The position numbers were made by a program, and so were the translations under genes. A stretch of DNA of 64,000 bases from Megaustenia siamemsis (lineage: Eukaryota; Mollusca; Gastropoda; Stylommatophora; Ariophantidae), in the NCBI GenBank assembly GCA_032433765.1, contig JAVIAB010000160.1:15368307-15432306 (forward strand), read 5' to 3'. The notes below the pieces were generated by a model, which was not told where the DNA came from, ran no database searches, and saw only the letters and a program-made list of their open reading frames with translations. Shown here piece by piece: positions 43,310 through 53,420 of the stretch (positions within the stretch are counted from its first letter, which is position 1; each line of letters opens with the position of its first letter).

Positions 43310-44040
43310 TTAGCCCTTGTGTCTGGTGTTCTCGCAGCATTCATTGAAGGCTCGTTGTGTTATGTATTATTAATTTTTCTGCCTTGTCACGTGGCCAAAC
43401 CATTTATATATTGTCTCTTTATATAGATTATATAAAAGTAAGTAAAGAGCCCGCCACGCCACGTGTCGTATTGGTAATATGGTGTTAGGGACCATAATTT
43501 TTACAGACCTTCAGCACATGATGTTTGAGGTAATGTGGTCGGTATTACGCCCGTGCCGCTTTACTTTCCCAAAAAATATCCAGTACCCATTAAAGAACTG
43601 GGTGAGCCCAGAGCCGTCGATTGGGATCGAACGCGACCTTTTGTCCTTGGTCCAGTCACCTAACCACTGAGCTATCGCGGCTCTTCTGTTGTCCATATAT
43701 TCTATGGCGAAGGTTCTTTTTTCAGTTTTTCATTTCTGATCTTACCTCTCAGGCTGTTTCCTGTCATTCGTCTAAAACATTTCATCTCGCTAGTTGTTAT
43801 TTTCCTTATTGTTCTTGCATATAAAGTCAAGGTCTGGCATTAGTAGCACAACCTTGGGGTGAAGATTGTATTGTATAGTGCCCGTTGTGCCTCTAGAGTT
43901 ATTTCCTTGTTGGACAATTGTGGTGATAATTGTCCAATGATTTGACAACCTTATTGCAATTTGAGTCTATTTCTGCTGTTTGTGAATTGTCGTTTGTCAC
44001 TAGACTTCCTAGATATTCAAATTCCTCTACTTGTTTTATA
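43310..44040 (-). mobile_element. LINE-E fragment with S1 nested inside
   Basis: 43310-43436 and 43685-44040 match 20620-21080 in order (GGTGTTCTCGCAGCATTCAT, GCCTTGTCACGTGGCC, ATTTCTGATCTTACCTCTCA, TTGTTCTTGCATATAAAGTC). An S1 SINE interrupts it at 43437-43684. Confidence 0.82.
43437..43684 (-). mobile_element. S1 SINE nested in LINE-E
   Basis: Minus head GAGCCGCGATAGCTCAGTGG and B-box GTTCGATCCC-like text. The tail AGTAAGTAAAGAGCC on the plus strand lies next to TATATAAA. It lands at the same LINE-E position as S6 at 5390. Confidence 0.83.
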
Positions 44041-44074
44041 TTAGTAATATAATAATAATAATAATAATAAAGTA

Positions 44075-44218
44075 TCATGCCTGCAAGCGTAGGTGATCAT
44101 GTTTCTCCACTACCTTCGATCTCGACAGTTATTTATCATTTCTGTTGTTGACCCTCTGCCAAGCCATTCTCTTAAGCTGTCTTGTATCTTTTCTCTTTGC
44201 TCCCCTCTATCTCTTAGT
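44075..44218 (-). mobile_element. LINE-A 3' end
   Basis: Plus text CTGCAAGCGTAGGTGATCAT, CTGCCAAGCCATTCTCTTAA and TTTTCTCTTTGC is the reverse complement of LINE-A 24000-24090. It is preceded by (ATA)n at 44045-44072. Confidence 0.8.
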
Positions 44219-44225
44219 ATATGTC

Positions 44226-44465
44226 AGGTAATTTTACCTGCTTCAGTATGCAGTAGACACTGCGTCTGCCCTGCTGCCTTACATGTATGCTCAGGAGAGT
44301 AAAAGGCTAAGGGAGGGTACCTTAAAGTAAAACAACCCCACTGCCTTGGGGTGGGACTTTCAAGTGAAAGGCTAGCGGAGTCAACCGTAGAAAAAAACCG
44401 ACGGAAGGCAACAGAAAACCACCGTCGTAACTTCTTTGTATAATCATGAGTCGCCACAGTCATAG
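44226..44465. other. GC-richer unassigned block, possible LINE 5' region
   Basis: Contains GGGAGGGTACCTTAAAGTAA, AGGCTAGCGGAGTCAACCG and GGCAACAGAAAACCACCGTC. The text resembles non-coding leader sequence of RTE-like elements as I remember it. Only one copy is in the window. Confidence 0.3.
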
Positions 44466-44629
44466 AATATATAATGGTATATGTATTATGGTAATGTATT
44501 TAAATCCTCCATCTAAACACGCACATTTGTTGAGCCTAAATGTACATTAAGTTTTCGTCAATAACATTTAACATTTCAAGACAGTACACAATAGCTAACA
44601 GGATTTGTTTCGTCTAATTACCAACTTAC

Positions 44630-44680
44630 ATCTGCTCCAGGTGGCCCCCTTGGACAAACCACTTCACAGGAACGATTAAC
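44630..44680 (-). CDS. Junction exon: non-collagenous to collagenous, two Cys
   Basis: Minus translation VNRSCEVVCPRGPPGAD: 51 nt, 17 codons. The acceptor is GTCTTGAACAG before GTT and the donor is GTAAGT after GAT. The CxxxC pair just before the first GPP triplet fits inter-chain disulfide bonding at a FACIT domain boundary (inference). Confidence 0.86.
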
Positions 44681-44950
44681 CTGTTCAAGACAAGTAAACA
44701 ATTCATTCAAACATGAGATAAACAGAAATAAACAGAAACAATAATTATTAGCTGGTATTAATTGCTACCAATATTTTACTTTACATTTATATTGTTTTGT
44801 TATTTTACTGGATTCTTTTTTAAAATAGCGTCCTTCGAAAATGTGTGTGACCACAATCAGACATAAGTAGAGGGAGACTAAGGTGGTCTAGAGGTAAGAC
44901 GTCGGCTTTAGGACAGGAAGGATCAGGGCTCAAAGCCCACCTCAGGCTAT

Positions 44951-46554
44951 CTATCTATCTATTGACCTTTCGAGCCGTAACCGGCCCATAGGGCGTAGAC
45001 CAAGATACACCTTCTCCTATATGAATTTTTGTTCTAGCAGTTTTCTTTTAAAGATATTTTATCAAATCTCGCCATCTGTCTCTGTTCTGTGCAAGCAGTT
45101 CTATCTCATTGAGGGAGCCGATTCCTGCTGCTCTTGCCTCTCTCATCAATGTTCTTCTCAGTGTCTCCCTGGGTCTTCCTCTTTTTCTTTTACCTGTTGT
45201 TTCCCATATGAGGGCTTGCTTTGCTATTCGATTATTATCTCTTCTCATCACATGTCCAACGTATGACCATCGTCTTTTCTTTATTACTGAAGATATTAGT
45301 GGTTGATTGGCGATTTCTCTAATTTCCTCGTTTGTTTTGAATTCGTTCCATTCTATACCAAGTATTTTCCTTAGACATTTATTTTCGAATGCGTTCAACT
45401 TTGTTTCTATATCTCTTGTTGTTTTCCAGCTTTCACGCGCATACGTAAGGGTTGATAGTACATTTGATTTGAATAGCCTAAGTTTTGTGTTTGTGCTAAT
45501 GAGTTTTGATTTCCACAACTTTTCAAGGCTTCTGAAAGACATTGCTGCTTTAGCCAGTCTGATTCTAATTTCTTTGCTCGTATCCCCTTCTCGATCAATG
45601 TGACTTCCAAGATAGATAAAGTGATCGATCTCTTCTACTGGTTTGTTTTCCATGTATATTTTGTCACTTGTTGGAATTAAACTTTTCACGACTTTAGTCT
45701 TTTCATGATTGACCTCAAGCCCAATTTTGCTGGCTATTGATGATAGTTCATTTGTGTTTTCCTGCATCGTTTTTATCTGACTGCTGATGAGAACTATGTC
45801 ATCAGCAAAGTCGAGGTCCTCCAAATGGTCTCCTTGTATCCATTCGATGCCTTTATTACCAGTGCAGCATTTCTTCATTATGAAGTCCATAACAATTCCA
45901 AATAACAAGGGCGATAAAATACATCCTTGTTTAACCCCAGTTTCTATTGGGAAACATTCGCTCAGTCCTTCCTCTGTTCGAACTGTACATGTGTAACCAT
46001 CATACATGTCTTTGATAATATTTTTGATTTTTGATGGTAAGCCATATTGCTTCAGAATTTTCCACAAAGAATCTCTATGAATACTATCAAATGCTTTTTT
46101 GAAGTCGATGAAGTTAAGTACAAAAGGTTTTTGCTTTTCAATGTGTTCCTCCAATATAAGTCGTAGAGTGAAAATGTGGTCAAGACAGCTTCTCCCTTTT
46201 CTAAACCCAGCCTGTTCTTCACGCATTACTGTATCTATTGAATCCTTTATTCTATTTAGGATGATTTTACAGAATAACTTTGAGGCAACTGACAAAAGTG
46301 TCACGCCTCTCCAGTTGTTACAATCTCTAAGATTGCCCTTTTTTGGGATCTTAACAATGATTCCTTTTTTCCATTTATGAGGCGTCTTCTCTGTTTTCCA
46401 AATGATGTTGAACATTTTTTGGAGATGTATTAAATTATGGCTATCAATTGCCTTGAGGATCTCAGCTGTTAACTTATCCTCTCCAGCAGCCTTGTTATTG
46501 GTCATTAGCTTTAAGGTGGTTTCTATTTCACTCAAGGTGAAGTCATCTAAATTT
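44951..46554 (-). mobile_element. LINE-C, 1.6 kb 5'-truncated insertion with 12-bp duplication
   Basis: Flanked by ACCTCAGGCTAT at 44939-44950 and 46555-46566. The 3' end is (TAGA)n on the minus strand after GGCCGGTTACGGCTCGAAAG. The 5' truncation falls within the RT domain. The intact frame and duplication suggest a young insertion. Confidence 0.9.
45048..46535 (-). CDS. LINE-C reverse transcriptase, intact 495-residue frame, N-terminally truncated
   Basis: RT motifs in order: IVKIPKKGNLRDCNNWRGVT (about residues 60-79), LNFIDFKKAFDSIHRDS (motif A Asp), ETGVKQGCILSPLLFGIVMD (motif B), LEDLDFADDIVLISS (motif C, FADD), VNHEKTKVVKS and FIYLGSHIDREGD. Then a thumb-like region and a basic tail GHVMRRDNNRIAKQAL and GKRKRGRPRETLRRTL, ending DRWRDLIKYL. 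It synthesises cDNA at the nicked target. The endonuclease domain is lost by 5' truncation and the frame extends to the truncation point, so the Met is internal. The clade is not certain (RTE-like or relative). Confidence 0.9.
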   Translation of the reverse strand: MSEIETTLKLMTNNKAAGEDKLTAEILKAIDSHNLIHLQKMFNIIWKTEKTPHKWKKGIIVKIPKKGNLRDCNNWRGVTLLSVASKLFCKIILNRIKDSIDTVMREEQAGFRKGRSCLDHIFTLRLILEEHIEKQKPFVLNFIDFKKAFDSIHRDSLWKILKQYGLPSKIKNIIKDMYDGYTCTVRTEEGLSECFPIETGVKQGCILSPLLFGIVMDFIMKKCCTGNKGIEWIQGDHLEDLDFADDIVLISSQIKTMQENTNELSSIASKIGLEVNHEKTKVVKSLIPTSDKIYMENKPVEEIDHFIYLGSHIDREGDTSKEIRIRLAKAAMSFRSLEKLWKSKLISTNTKLRLFKSNVLSTLTYARESWKTTRDIETKLNAFENKCLRKILGIEWNEFKTNEEIREIANQPLISSVIKKRRWSYVGHVMRRDNNRIAKQALIWETTGKRKRGRPRETLRRTLMREARAAGIGSLNEIELLAQNRDRWRDLIKYL

Positions 46555-46604
46555 ACCTCAGGCTATGGTGATGTTTTAAAAATAGGAAAAATTAATCCTC
46601 ATAT

Positions 46605-46930
46605 TATCATAGGCTGACTTGTCTATCTTTTCATGTTACTTGTTAATGTTAGTCTTGGTCTGCCTATGCCTCTTTTACCTTGCATTTTCCATTCCAATAT
46701 TATTTTTAGTAGACTACTGTGTCATTTAACATGTCCCAAATTTTTTGTTTGTTTTAAGACTTTGTCTTTTGTTTTGTTTTCTTTCCATTCAATTCTTCCT
46801 ATTCTTCTATTAATCCATATTTCAAAAGCTTCAATTTTCTGTTCTGTTTTCTCATTTACCTGGTGTAATACTGTTCCACTTCTATTTATTGTGCATTTTT
46901 TTGGTATCATTGTCTTTGTTGCTACCACGA
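46605..46930 (-). mobile_element. LINE-B fragment
   Basis: Minus translation VNEKTEQKIEAFEIWINRRI and GRIEWKENKTKDKVLKQTK. The 3' part with CATAGGCTGACTTGTCTATC is the reverse of GACAAGTCAGCCTATG, seen at 60569. Confidence 0.78.
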
Positions 46931-47075
46931 GCGGATAAGTGGCAGGGCGTAAAGATGAATAACTTGCAAGCTTTCCTCATCCTTTCATGTTGTGTGTTAC
47001 TATGTGATTTTAAGTTGTGGTGCTATCAAAACGTACACTTAATTTACTTTACAATTGGAACATTCTAAAACAAAC

Positions 47076-47144
47076 CTGAGAGGGAACGGCCGGTGTTGGA
47101 GTAATTCTGGGCCTGAGAGTTGTGGTCAGCCCTGGTGGAATGTC
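47076..47144 (-). CDS. Linker exon, Thr/Pro-rich, non-collagenous
   Basis: Minus translation begins DIPPGLTTTLRPR and ends ITPTPAVPSQ: 69 nt, 23 codons. The acceptor is TGTTTTCTAG before GAC and the donor is GTTTGT after CAG. It is a likely O-glycosylated flexible hinge between the N domain and the collagen region (inference from composition). Confidence 0.83.
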
Positions 47145-47264
47145 CTAGAAAACAAGAGATTTAAACGTCATGTGATTACAGTAGTTTAATCAGGATGAGA
47201 AATGTGTACTGTTGACAGCAAAAACAGCAATATTACAGTAATTTAATTGTTCATAATTACAACA

Positions 47265-47525
47265 TACGAGTAAGGTAAAGGTAAAGTACGATAACTGAAT
47301 GGGCGTCTTATCACGCGAGTTTTCACCCGTGTCTGCTTGGCCACCTATATGGAAGTGTTGGCAGATTTCTGGATAATGTCACTTCAAGCATCTAACTCAC
47401 GATGCTTGACGGCATTCCTCGCATTCCCAGAGTATTACCCTGGTACTCATTCCCGGCCAGCGGCTGGGTCGACGGCGGGGACATTTTTTTCCAACCACGA
47501 GTACAACTCACACTGTGTCCAGCCA
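47265..47525 (-). mobile_element. S2 SINE, tRNA head missing
   Basis: CCAGCGGCTGGGTCGACGGC and CCAACCACGAGTACAACTCA match 38135-38200. It stops at GTGTCCAGCC, before the B box, so it is 5'-truncated. The tail is a short (GGTAAA) repeat at 47270-47285. Confidence 0.78.
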
Positions 47526-47529
47526 AGTG

Positions 47530-47985
47530 GAATAGTGAACATTGAGTTCTATCTTTTTGATGTCACGTGACAGTGATCTTTTGGCTGCTCAAAGCCGAAC
47601 CTGTTTATCAGAGTCAACAACGGCAAGCACAAGCACTGGCTATTTCTTCATTACGTGTAGCGCGATAAATCTGTGATACACACTCCATAAAGATGGAAGC
47701 CTACTATGTATATATTGAGAGACTGAGAAGTCTAAAGGTGGAACAGTGATCTGCTAGATCTGGAGCGCTTAGTGGGAAAACCAGATGTATCTGTAATCAA
47801 CACCTTACAGGTCCAATCAGTCTGCCTACGTTTCGAGAAATTCTGGGACATACGGTGGAGCGGATATGGGAGTGAAACTGATTCCATGACTAGAATAAAA
47901 TAGAATCGCTTCATGAAGAAAGTATCACTTCTCTAACCATTTTTTTATATTTAACATGTCAGAGTCGAGCTATCGAATGACTCAG
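47530..47985. other. Unassigned intron
   Basis: No repeat, exon or LINE frame recognised. Confidence 0.4.
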
Positions 47986-47989
47986 TTGT

Positions 47990-49535
47990 TTGTTTGTGAT
48001 ACTTTAATTGATTTCATCATTTGTTGACTAACCAGAACAATAACTTTAATTGATTTCATCATTTGTTGACTAACCAGAACAATAACTTTAATTGATTTCA
48101 TCATTTGTTGACTAACCATAACCATAACATTAATTGATTTCATCATTTGTTGACTAACCATAACAATAACTTTAATTGATTTCATCATTTGTTGACTAAC
48201 CATGACTATAACTTTAATTGATTTCATCATTTGTTGACTAACCACAACGATAACTTTAATTGATTTCATCATTTGTTGACTAACCATGACTATAACTTTA
48301 ATTGATTTCATCATTTGTGGACTAACCATGACTATAACTTTAATTGATTTCATCATTTGTTGACTAACCACAACGATAACTTTAAGTGATTTCATCATTT
48401 GTTGACTAACCATGACTATAACTTTAATTGATTTCATCATTTGTTGACTAACCATAACCATAACTTTAATTGATCTCATCATTTGTCGACTAACCATAAC
48501 CATAACTTTAATTGATTTCATCATTTGGTGACTAACCATAACGATAACTTTAATTGATCTCATCATTTGTTGACTAACCATAACCATAACTTTAATTGAT
48601 CTCATCATTTGTTGACTAACCATAACCATAACTTTAATTGATCTCATCATTTGTTGACTAACCATAACCATAACTTTAATTGATTTCATCATTTGGTGAC
48701 TAACCATAACCATAACTTTAATTGATTTCATCATTTGTTGACTAACCATAACCATAACTTTAATTGATCTCATCATTTGTTGACTAACCATAACCATAAC
48801 TTTAATTGATTTCATCATTTGTTGACTAACCATAACCATAACTTTAATTGATTTCATCATTTGTTGACTAACCATAACCATAACTTTAATTGATTTCATC
48901 ATTTGTTGAGTAACCATAACCATAACTTTAATTGATCTCATCATTTGTCGACTAACCATAACAATAACTTTAATTGATCTCATCATTTGTTGACTAACCA
49001 TAACCATAACTTTAATTGATTTCATCATTTGTTGACTAACCATAACTTTGATTGAATTCATCATTTGTTGACTAACCATAACCATAACTTTAATTGATTT
49101 CATCACTTGTTGACTAACCATAACAATAACTTTAATTGATTTCATCACTTGTTGACTAACCATAGCGATAACTTTAATTGATTTCATCATTTGTTGACTA
49201 ACCATAACCATAACTTTAATTTATTTCATCCTTTGTTGACTAACCATAACCATAACTTTAATTGATCTCATCATTTGTCGACTAACCATAACCATAACTT
49301 TAATTTATTTCATCATTTGTTGACTAACCATAACGATAACTTTAATTGATTTCATCATTTGTTGACTAACCATAACCATAACTTTAATTTATTTCATCAC
49401 TTGTTGACTAACCATAGCGATAACTTTAATTGATTTCATCATTTGTTGACTAACCATAACCATAACTTTAATTGATCTCATCATTTGTTGACTAACCATA
49501 ACCATAACTTTAATTGATTTCATCATTTGTTTCTC
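47990..49535. repeat. Minisatellite, 42-bp unit, about 37 copies
   Basis: Unit ACTTTAATTGATTTCATCAT plus TTGTTGACTAACCATAACCATA. Because 42 is a multiple of 3 it opens a 409-residue minus frame repeating VMVSQQMMKSIK; this is not a gene. It is the longest array in the window. Confidence 0.96.
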
Positions 49536-49990
49536 TCCAGGAAGATAAAATACACACGCTACTTCTATTATACTTTCTAAATGATTAGATGAGGCTGTAC
49601 CTCCAAATTTAAAAACCTGTTGTGTTTAAAAATTGAGTATTGCATCCCCCGAAACTCTCAGATTTGCAATCTTTGATCATTTCGTTACAAGTAATAGCTA
49701 CTAAATATCATTAGTAAATTAAATATTTACTTTAGATCAACTATTTCATGTTTTGTGATTGTGTTGTCACAAATTGAAACTACTTACATAAAATATTAAC
49801 TTTAGCATTGAGTCCAATTTATCTGCCGCAGGACATCTTTATCCATAATTGCTTCATTATTTTATAGACTGGAACTAAAATATAACTTCGAGGCGAAAAC
49901 AAACAGCTGTGCTGCATGACGTCAGTAATGGTGATACACACACACAGTGAATACGTAGGAAGAAAAGTGAGCACATGTGTTATAACTTAC

Positions 49991-50068
49991 AGATATTGGG
50001 AGCTCGTCACAGCGTTCCCTCTCAGCCTTGGACGGGTCACAGTCTAGTAACATCCACTGAAGCTCGAA
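49991..50068 (-). CDS. C-terminal extension of the TSPN domain (FELQWML block)
   Basis: Minus translation begins FELQWMLLDCDPSKAE and ends RERCDELPIS: 78 nt, 26 codons. The acceptor is ACATCTTTTAG before TTC and the donor is GTAAGT after TCT. FELQWML, CDP and the second Cys correspond to the end of the collagen alpha-1(IX) NC4 domain, whose Cys pair is disulfide-bonded in that family. Confidence 0.9.
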
Positions 50069-50089
50069 CTAAAAGATGTAGAGTCAGAA

Positions 50090-50600
50090 AATGTCACGTG
50101 ACTTCTGGATTGACGAAAGTATGTATAGGTATAATGTGACTGAAAAGATAGGTAGAAGAGTTGATAGAGGGAAGAAATACTTAGAGGGGTTAACGGGGGT
50201 GTCATAGAAATGGGAAAATGATGGAGGTGTGAGGCAAGCAGGATGAGAGGGTGAGGAGTGATGAGCGAGAGAGTGGGTGATGCATACAATGGAAAATAAA
50301 AGAGGTGAGAGGCAAGCAGGGTGAGAATGTCAGAAACGATGAGAAAGAGGGAAGTAGAAACGTAAATGAATGAGGAAAGAGAATAAGGCGTAAAGAAAAG
50401 ATACAATTAAGGAGTTGACAGGTAAACAGGATGAGAAGTTTATGAAACGATTAAAGAGAGAGAGGGGAGAGGAACGTAAATGAACGAGGACAGAGTGAGG
50501 GAGTTAAACGCAATGAGAGTGAGATAGATGGAGAAAGAAAAAGAGAAAGGGATATAGAGAATGGGTAAAAGCTACAATTAATATACGCTGGAAAGGAACG
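50090..50600. repeat. Purine-rich degenerate repeat (pyrimidine-rich in the transcript)
   Basis: Repeating GAGAGGCAAGCAGG, GATGAGAAAGAGGG and GAACGTAAATGAA blocks, roughly 90-120 bp apart. It lies upstream of the acceptor at 50069 in transcript sense, so the pre-mRNA carries about 500 nt of C/U-rich sequence before this exon. Confidence 0.7.
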
Positions 50601-50985
50601 AACGAACCTGCTCATTGTATCTAGGAAATGTTTCGTAAAGTCGTTGAACCGGTTTACTTTCGCTCCTGATTTCTTTTTTCAATTATTGACTATTGTAAAA
50701 CAAGACTCTTACAGTCTTCTTCTTAGTTCTCAAGTATTTGTTTCTTACCAAAATGTATAAGTGAGAGCAGTCCAGACATGAGAGATTTTGTCGGGTTCTC
50801 GCGCTGAAAGCCAATTTGTGCTGACACATTGCTATTAGGGCATTGCACGTTGAGTCATTGCCGTCCCTTGTGGTTATTTCGGAAATGTTTGTTATTGCCG
50901 TCCCTTGTGGTTATTTCGGAAATGCTTGTCATCTTTTACTTAAATGATTCCGGAAAATTGGAGTCTTTTTCTTGAATGAGCTTTC
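50601..50985. other. Unassigned intron
   Basis: A short direct duplication of ATTGCCGTCCCTTGTGGTTA occurs near 50860 and 50895. Nothing else recognised. Confidence 0.45.
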
Positions 50986-50989
50986 TTTT

Positions 50990-51380
50990 CTGAGTAAAAT
51001 AAAATATGTGTGACTTATAATTTTGTGTGTCTTGTAAATTTGTGTAACTTGTAATTTGTATGACTTGTAAACTTGTGACTTGTAAATTTGTGTGACTTGT
51101 TAATTTGTGTGACTTGTAATTTGTGTGACTTGTAAATTTGTGTGACTTGTAAATTTGTGTGACTTGTAATTTGTGTGACTTGTAATTTGTGTGACTTGTA
51201 AATTTGTGTAACTTGAAAATTTGTGTGACTTGTAATTTGTGTGACTTGTAAATTTGTGTGACTTGTAAATTTGTGTGACTTGTAAATTTGTGTGACTTGT
51301 AATTTGTGTGACTTGTAATTTGTGTGACTTGTAATTTGTGTGACTTGTAAATTTGTGTGACTTGTAAATTTGTGTGGTCT
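50990..51380. repeat. Minisatellite, 17-18-bp unit
   Basis: About 22 copies of TTTGTGTGACTTGTAAA or TTGTGTGACTTGTAA. Confidence 0.93.
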
Positions 51381-51764
51381 TTGATGCTTCGGGTTAGAAT
51401 CCCGGTAGGGTCAAAAGTTTTTATTTTTTATTTTTTTTTATCGAGGGTTAAATAAAATGTCAGACCTGAACACCTCGTGGCGACTGCACTGGACAAGCAG
51501 CCAATGTTCTCCGGTCCCCCGGCAGAACCCAGTAATTGGAAAATGCTGTAAAAATAGTTTAGTTAGAATTTTGATATTTCCCAAAAATCCTTACGTTACC
51601 TTTTCCGTCTGATATTATTTCTAATTATATTTTTTTCTTGTACGTGAAGCATACATGAAGCTTACGTGAAGCTTACGGATGGGTAGCGGTCGGCGAGTAG
51701 ATCAAAATTAAGATACAAAGATGGCTCAGTGACACACATCTCTGAGTAAATTCTCCATTAGTGA

Positions 51765-51850
51765 CAAAAGCTGGACAAAACTTGCAGATCATCACAGCAC
51801 GTGGAGGGGGTATATAAACAACGGCATGATAATAACATTGGTATTGTTTT
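51765..51850 (+). mobile_element. LINE-H scrap
   Basis: GGACAAAACTTGCAGATCAT, then CACAGCACGTGGAGG, resembles 28950-29010 (GCAAAAGTTCGCACATCATG). It is interrupted by the S4 repeat that follows. Confidence 0.5.
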
Positions 51851-51854
51851 TGTT

Positions 51855-52050
51855 TTGAAAGGCCCCGGTATCACTGCAAACAATTAAAATAAATATTTCC
51901 TCAACCGTCCGTGCCAGTGGAATCATCCGAATTACTAACTCATCTCCCCAAAAAATAAAGGTAGCTGTAGACCCCATCAGAGCAGTCTCAGCACACGCCA
52001 AAAGACGTAAGGCGAAACCGCACAAAAAGTGAACACAGCCAACTAACTAA
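51855..52050 (+). mobile_element. S4 dispersed repeat
   Basis: GGCCCCGGTATCACTGCAAA, GCCAGTGGAATCATCCGAAT and CACGCCAAAAGACGTAAGGC. Closest to 41637 and 32391. Confidence 0.82.
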
Positions 52051-52404
52051 CAAATTACAAGTCACACAACCGGCATGATAACATTTAAGAAAGAAATAAT
52101 GATGTCGATGTTATAAGAAAAAAGGACGCAAGAGAAAAGAGGCGAGACCACCTCGATTTAAAAATGGTTTGTGCAGTCTGGAACGGGACTTTCTGTCTCA
52201 ATATTGGCAAGATCAACCACGAGAGAAGCTGCTCCACAAAACAACGTCTGCAGTTACTTTTGTAGACCAGGATCTGTCTATTTTGAAGCTTTTAAATGTC
52301 ACGGTTTTTGGCTGCTTCTTAGTTTGTCTTACAATTTCATTTACATTTTTTCTAAATTTAAGTTGATTTTTTCTACACATAATGACTTTAATTACATTAA
52401 CGTT

Positions 52405-53135
52405 TCTTTGAGTGGTCTACGAGCAGTCTTGGGGGATGGGTAGTCTTGAAGAAGTCTTGGGGGATGGGTAGTCTAGGAGCAGACTTGGGGTATGGGTAGT
52501 CTAGGAGCAGTCTTTGTGGGTGGGTAGTGTAGGAGCAGTCTTGGGGCATGGGTAGTCTAGGAGCAGTCTTGGGGGATGGGTAGTCTAGGAGCAGACTTGG
52601 GGTATGAGTAGTCTAGGAGCAGTCTTTGTGGGTGGGTAGTCAAGGAACAGTTTGAGGCATGGGTAGTCTAGGAGCAGTCTTGGGGTATGAGTAGTCTAGG
52701 AGCAGACTTGGGGTATGGGTAGTCTAGGAGCAGTCTTTGTGGGCGGGTAGTCTAGGAGCAGTCTTGGGGAATGGGTAATTTAGGAGCAGTATTGGTGAAT
52801 GGGTAGTCTAGGAGCAGTCTTGTGGAATGGGTAGTCTAGGAGCAGACTTGGGTATGGGTAGTCTAGGAGCAGTCTTTGTGGGTGGGTAGTCTAGGAGCAG
52901 TCTTAGGGAATGGGTAGTCTAGGAGCAGTCTTGGGGAATGGGTAGTCTAGGAGCAGTATTGGGGAATGGGTAGTCTAGGAGCAGTCTTGGGGAATGGGTA
53001 GTCTAGAAGCAGTCTTGGGGAATGGGTAGTCTAGGAGCAGTCTTGTGGAATGGGTGGTCTAGAAGCAGTCTTGGGGGATGGGCAGTCTAGGAGCAGTTTT
53101 GGGGAATGGGTAGTCTAGAAGCAGTCTTGGGTAAT
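52405..53135. repeat. Minisatellite, 28-bp unit, abutting an S3 SINE head
   Basis: About 26 copies of GGGTAGTCTAGGAGCAGTCT plus TGGGGAAT. The last units merge with GGGTAGTCTAGAGGTACGAC, the 5' end of the S3 SINE at 53136. Confidence 0.92.
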
Positions 53136-53420
53136 GGGTAGTCTAGAGGTACGACGTCATCTTCAATACACAAAGAATCTGAGTTCAAACCCACAAGAAG
53201 CGGTGGTGATTTTTTAAATGATGGAAAAATAAATCGTTGTTTATTCGCTTCGTTACCTGCCCCTGATCTCTTGGGTAGCGAGATCCAGTGTCGAACCCCC
53301 CCCCCCCTCCCAGACAGCGGTAATAAATAGGACACACCATGTGTACTCTCGCACGTTAAAGAACCTTTTTCAGTTAAAATCGAAAAGAGTAGGCCATAAA
53401 TATGGTTGCCGCCACTGCAA
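53136..53420 (+). mobile_element. S3 tRNA-derived SINE
   Basis: Head GGGTAGTCTAGAGGTACGAC (A-box-like) and GAGTTCAAACCC (B box), body with GGTAGCGAGATCCAGTG, then CACGTTAAAGAACC and ATCGAAAAGAGTAGGCC. Relatives are at 1-75 and 44880/46555. Confidence 0.8.

Larger units (their letters stand above)
44880..46600 (+). mobile_element. S3 SINE split by LINE-C
   Basis: Left half 44880-44950: GGTGGTCTAGAGGTAAGACG as A-box head, then GGATCAGGGCTCAAAGCCC. Right half 46555-46600: GGTGATGTTTTAAAAATAGG, AAAAATTAA. Together they align with S3 at 53136-53225. Confidence 0.75.

Noticed and set aside
47982..49211. 409-residue open frame repeating VMVSQQMMKSIK
   Set aside because: It lies wholly within a 42-bp tandem array whose period keeps the frame open. 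No domain, start context or splice signals.
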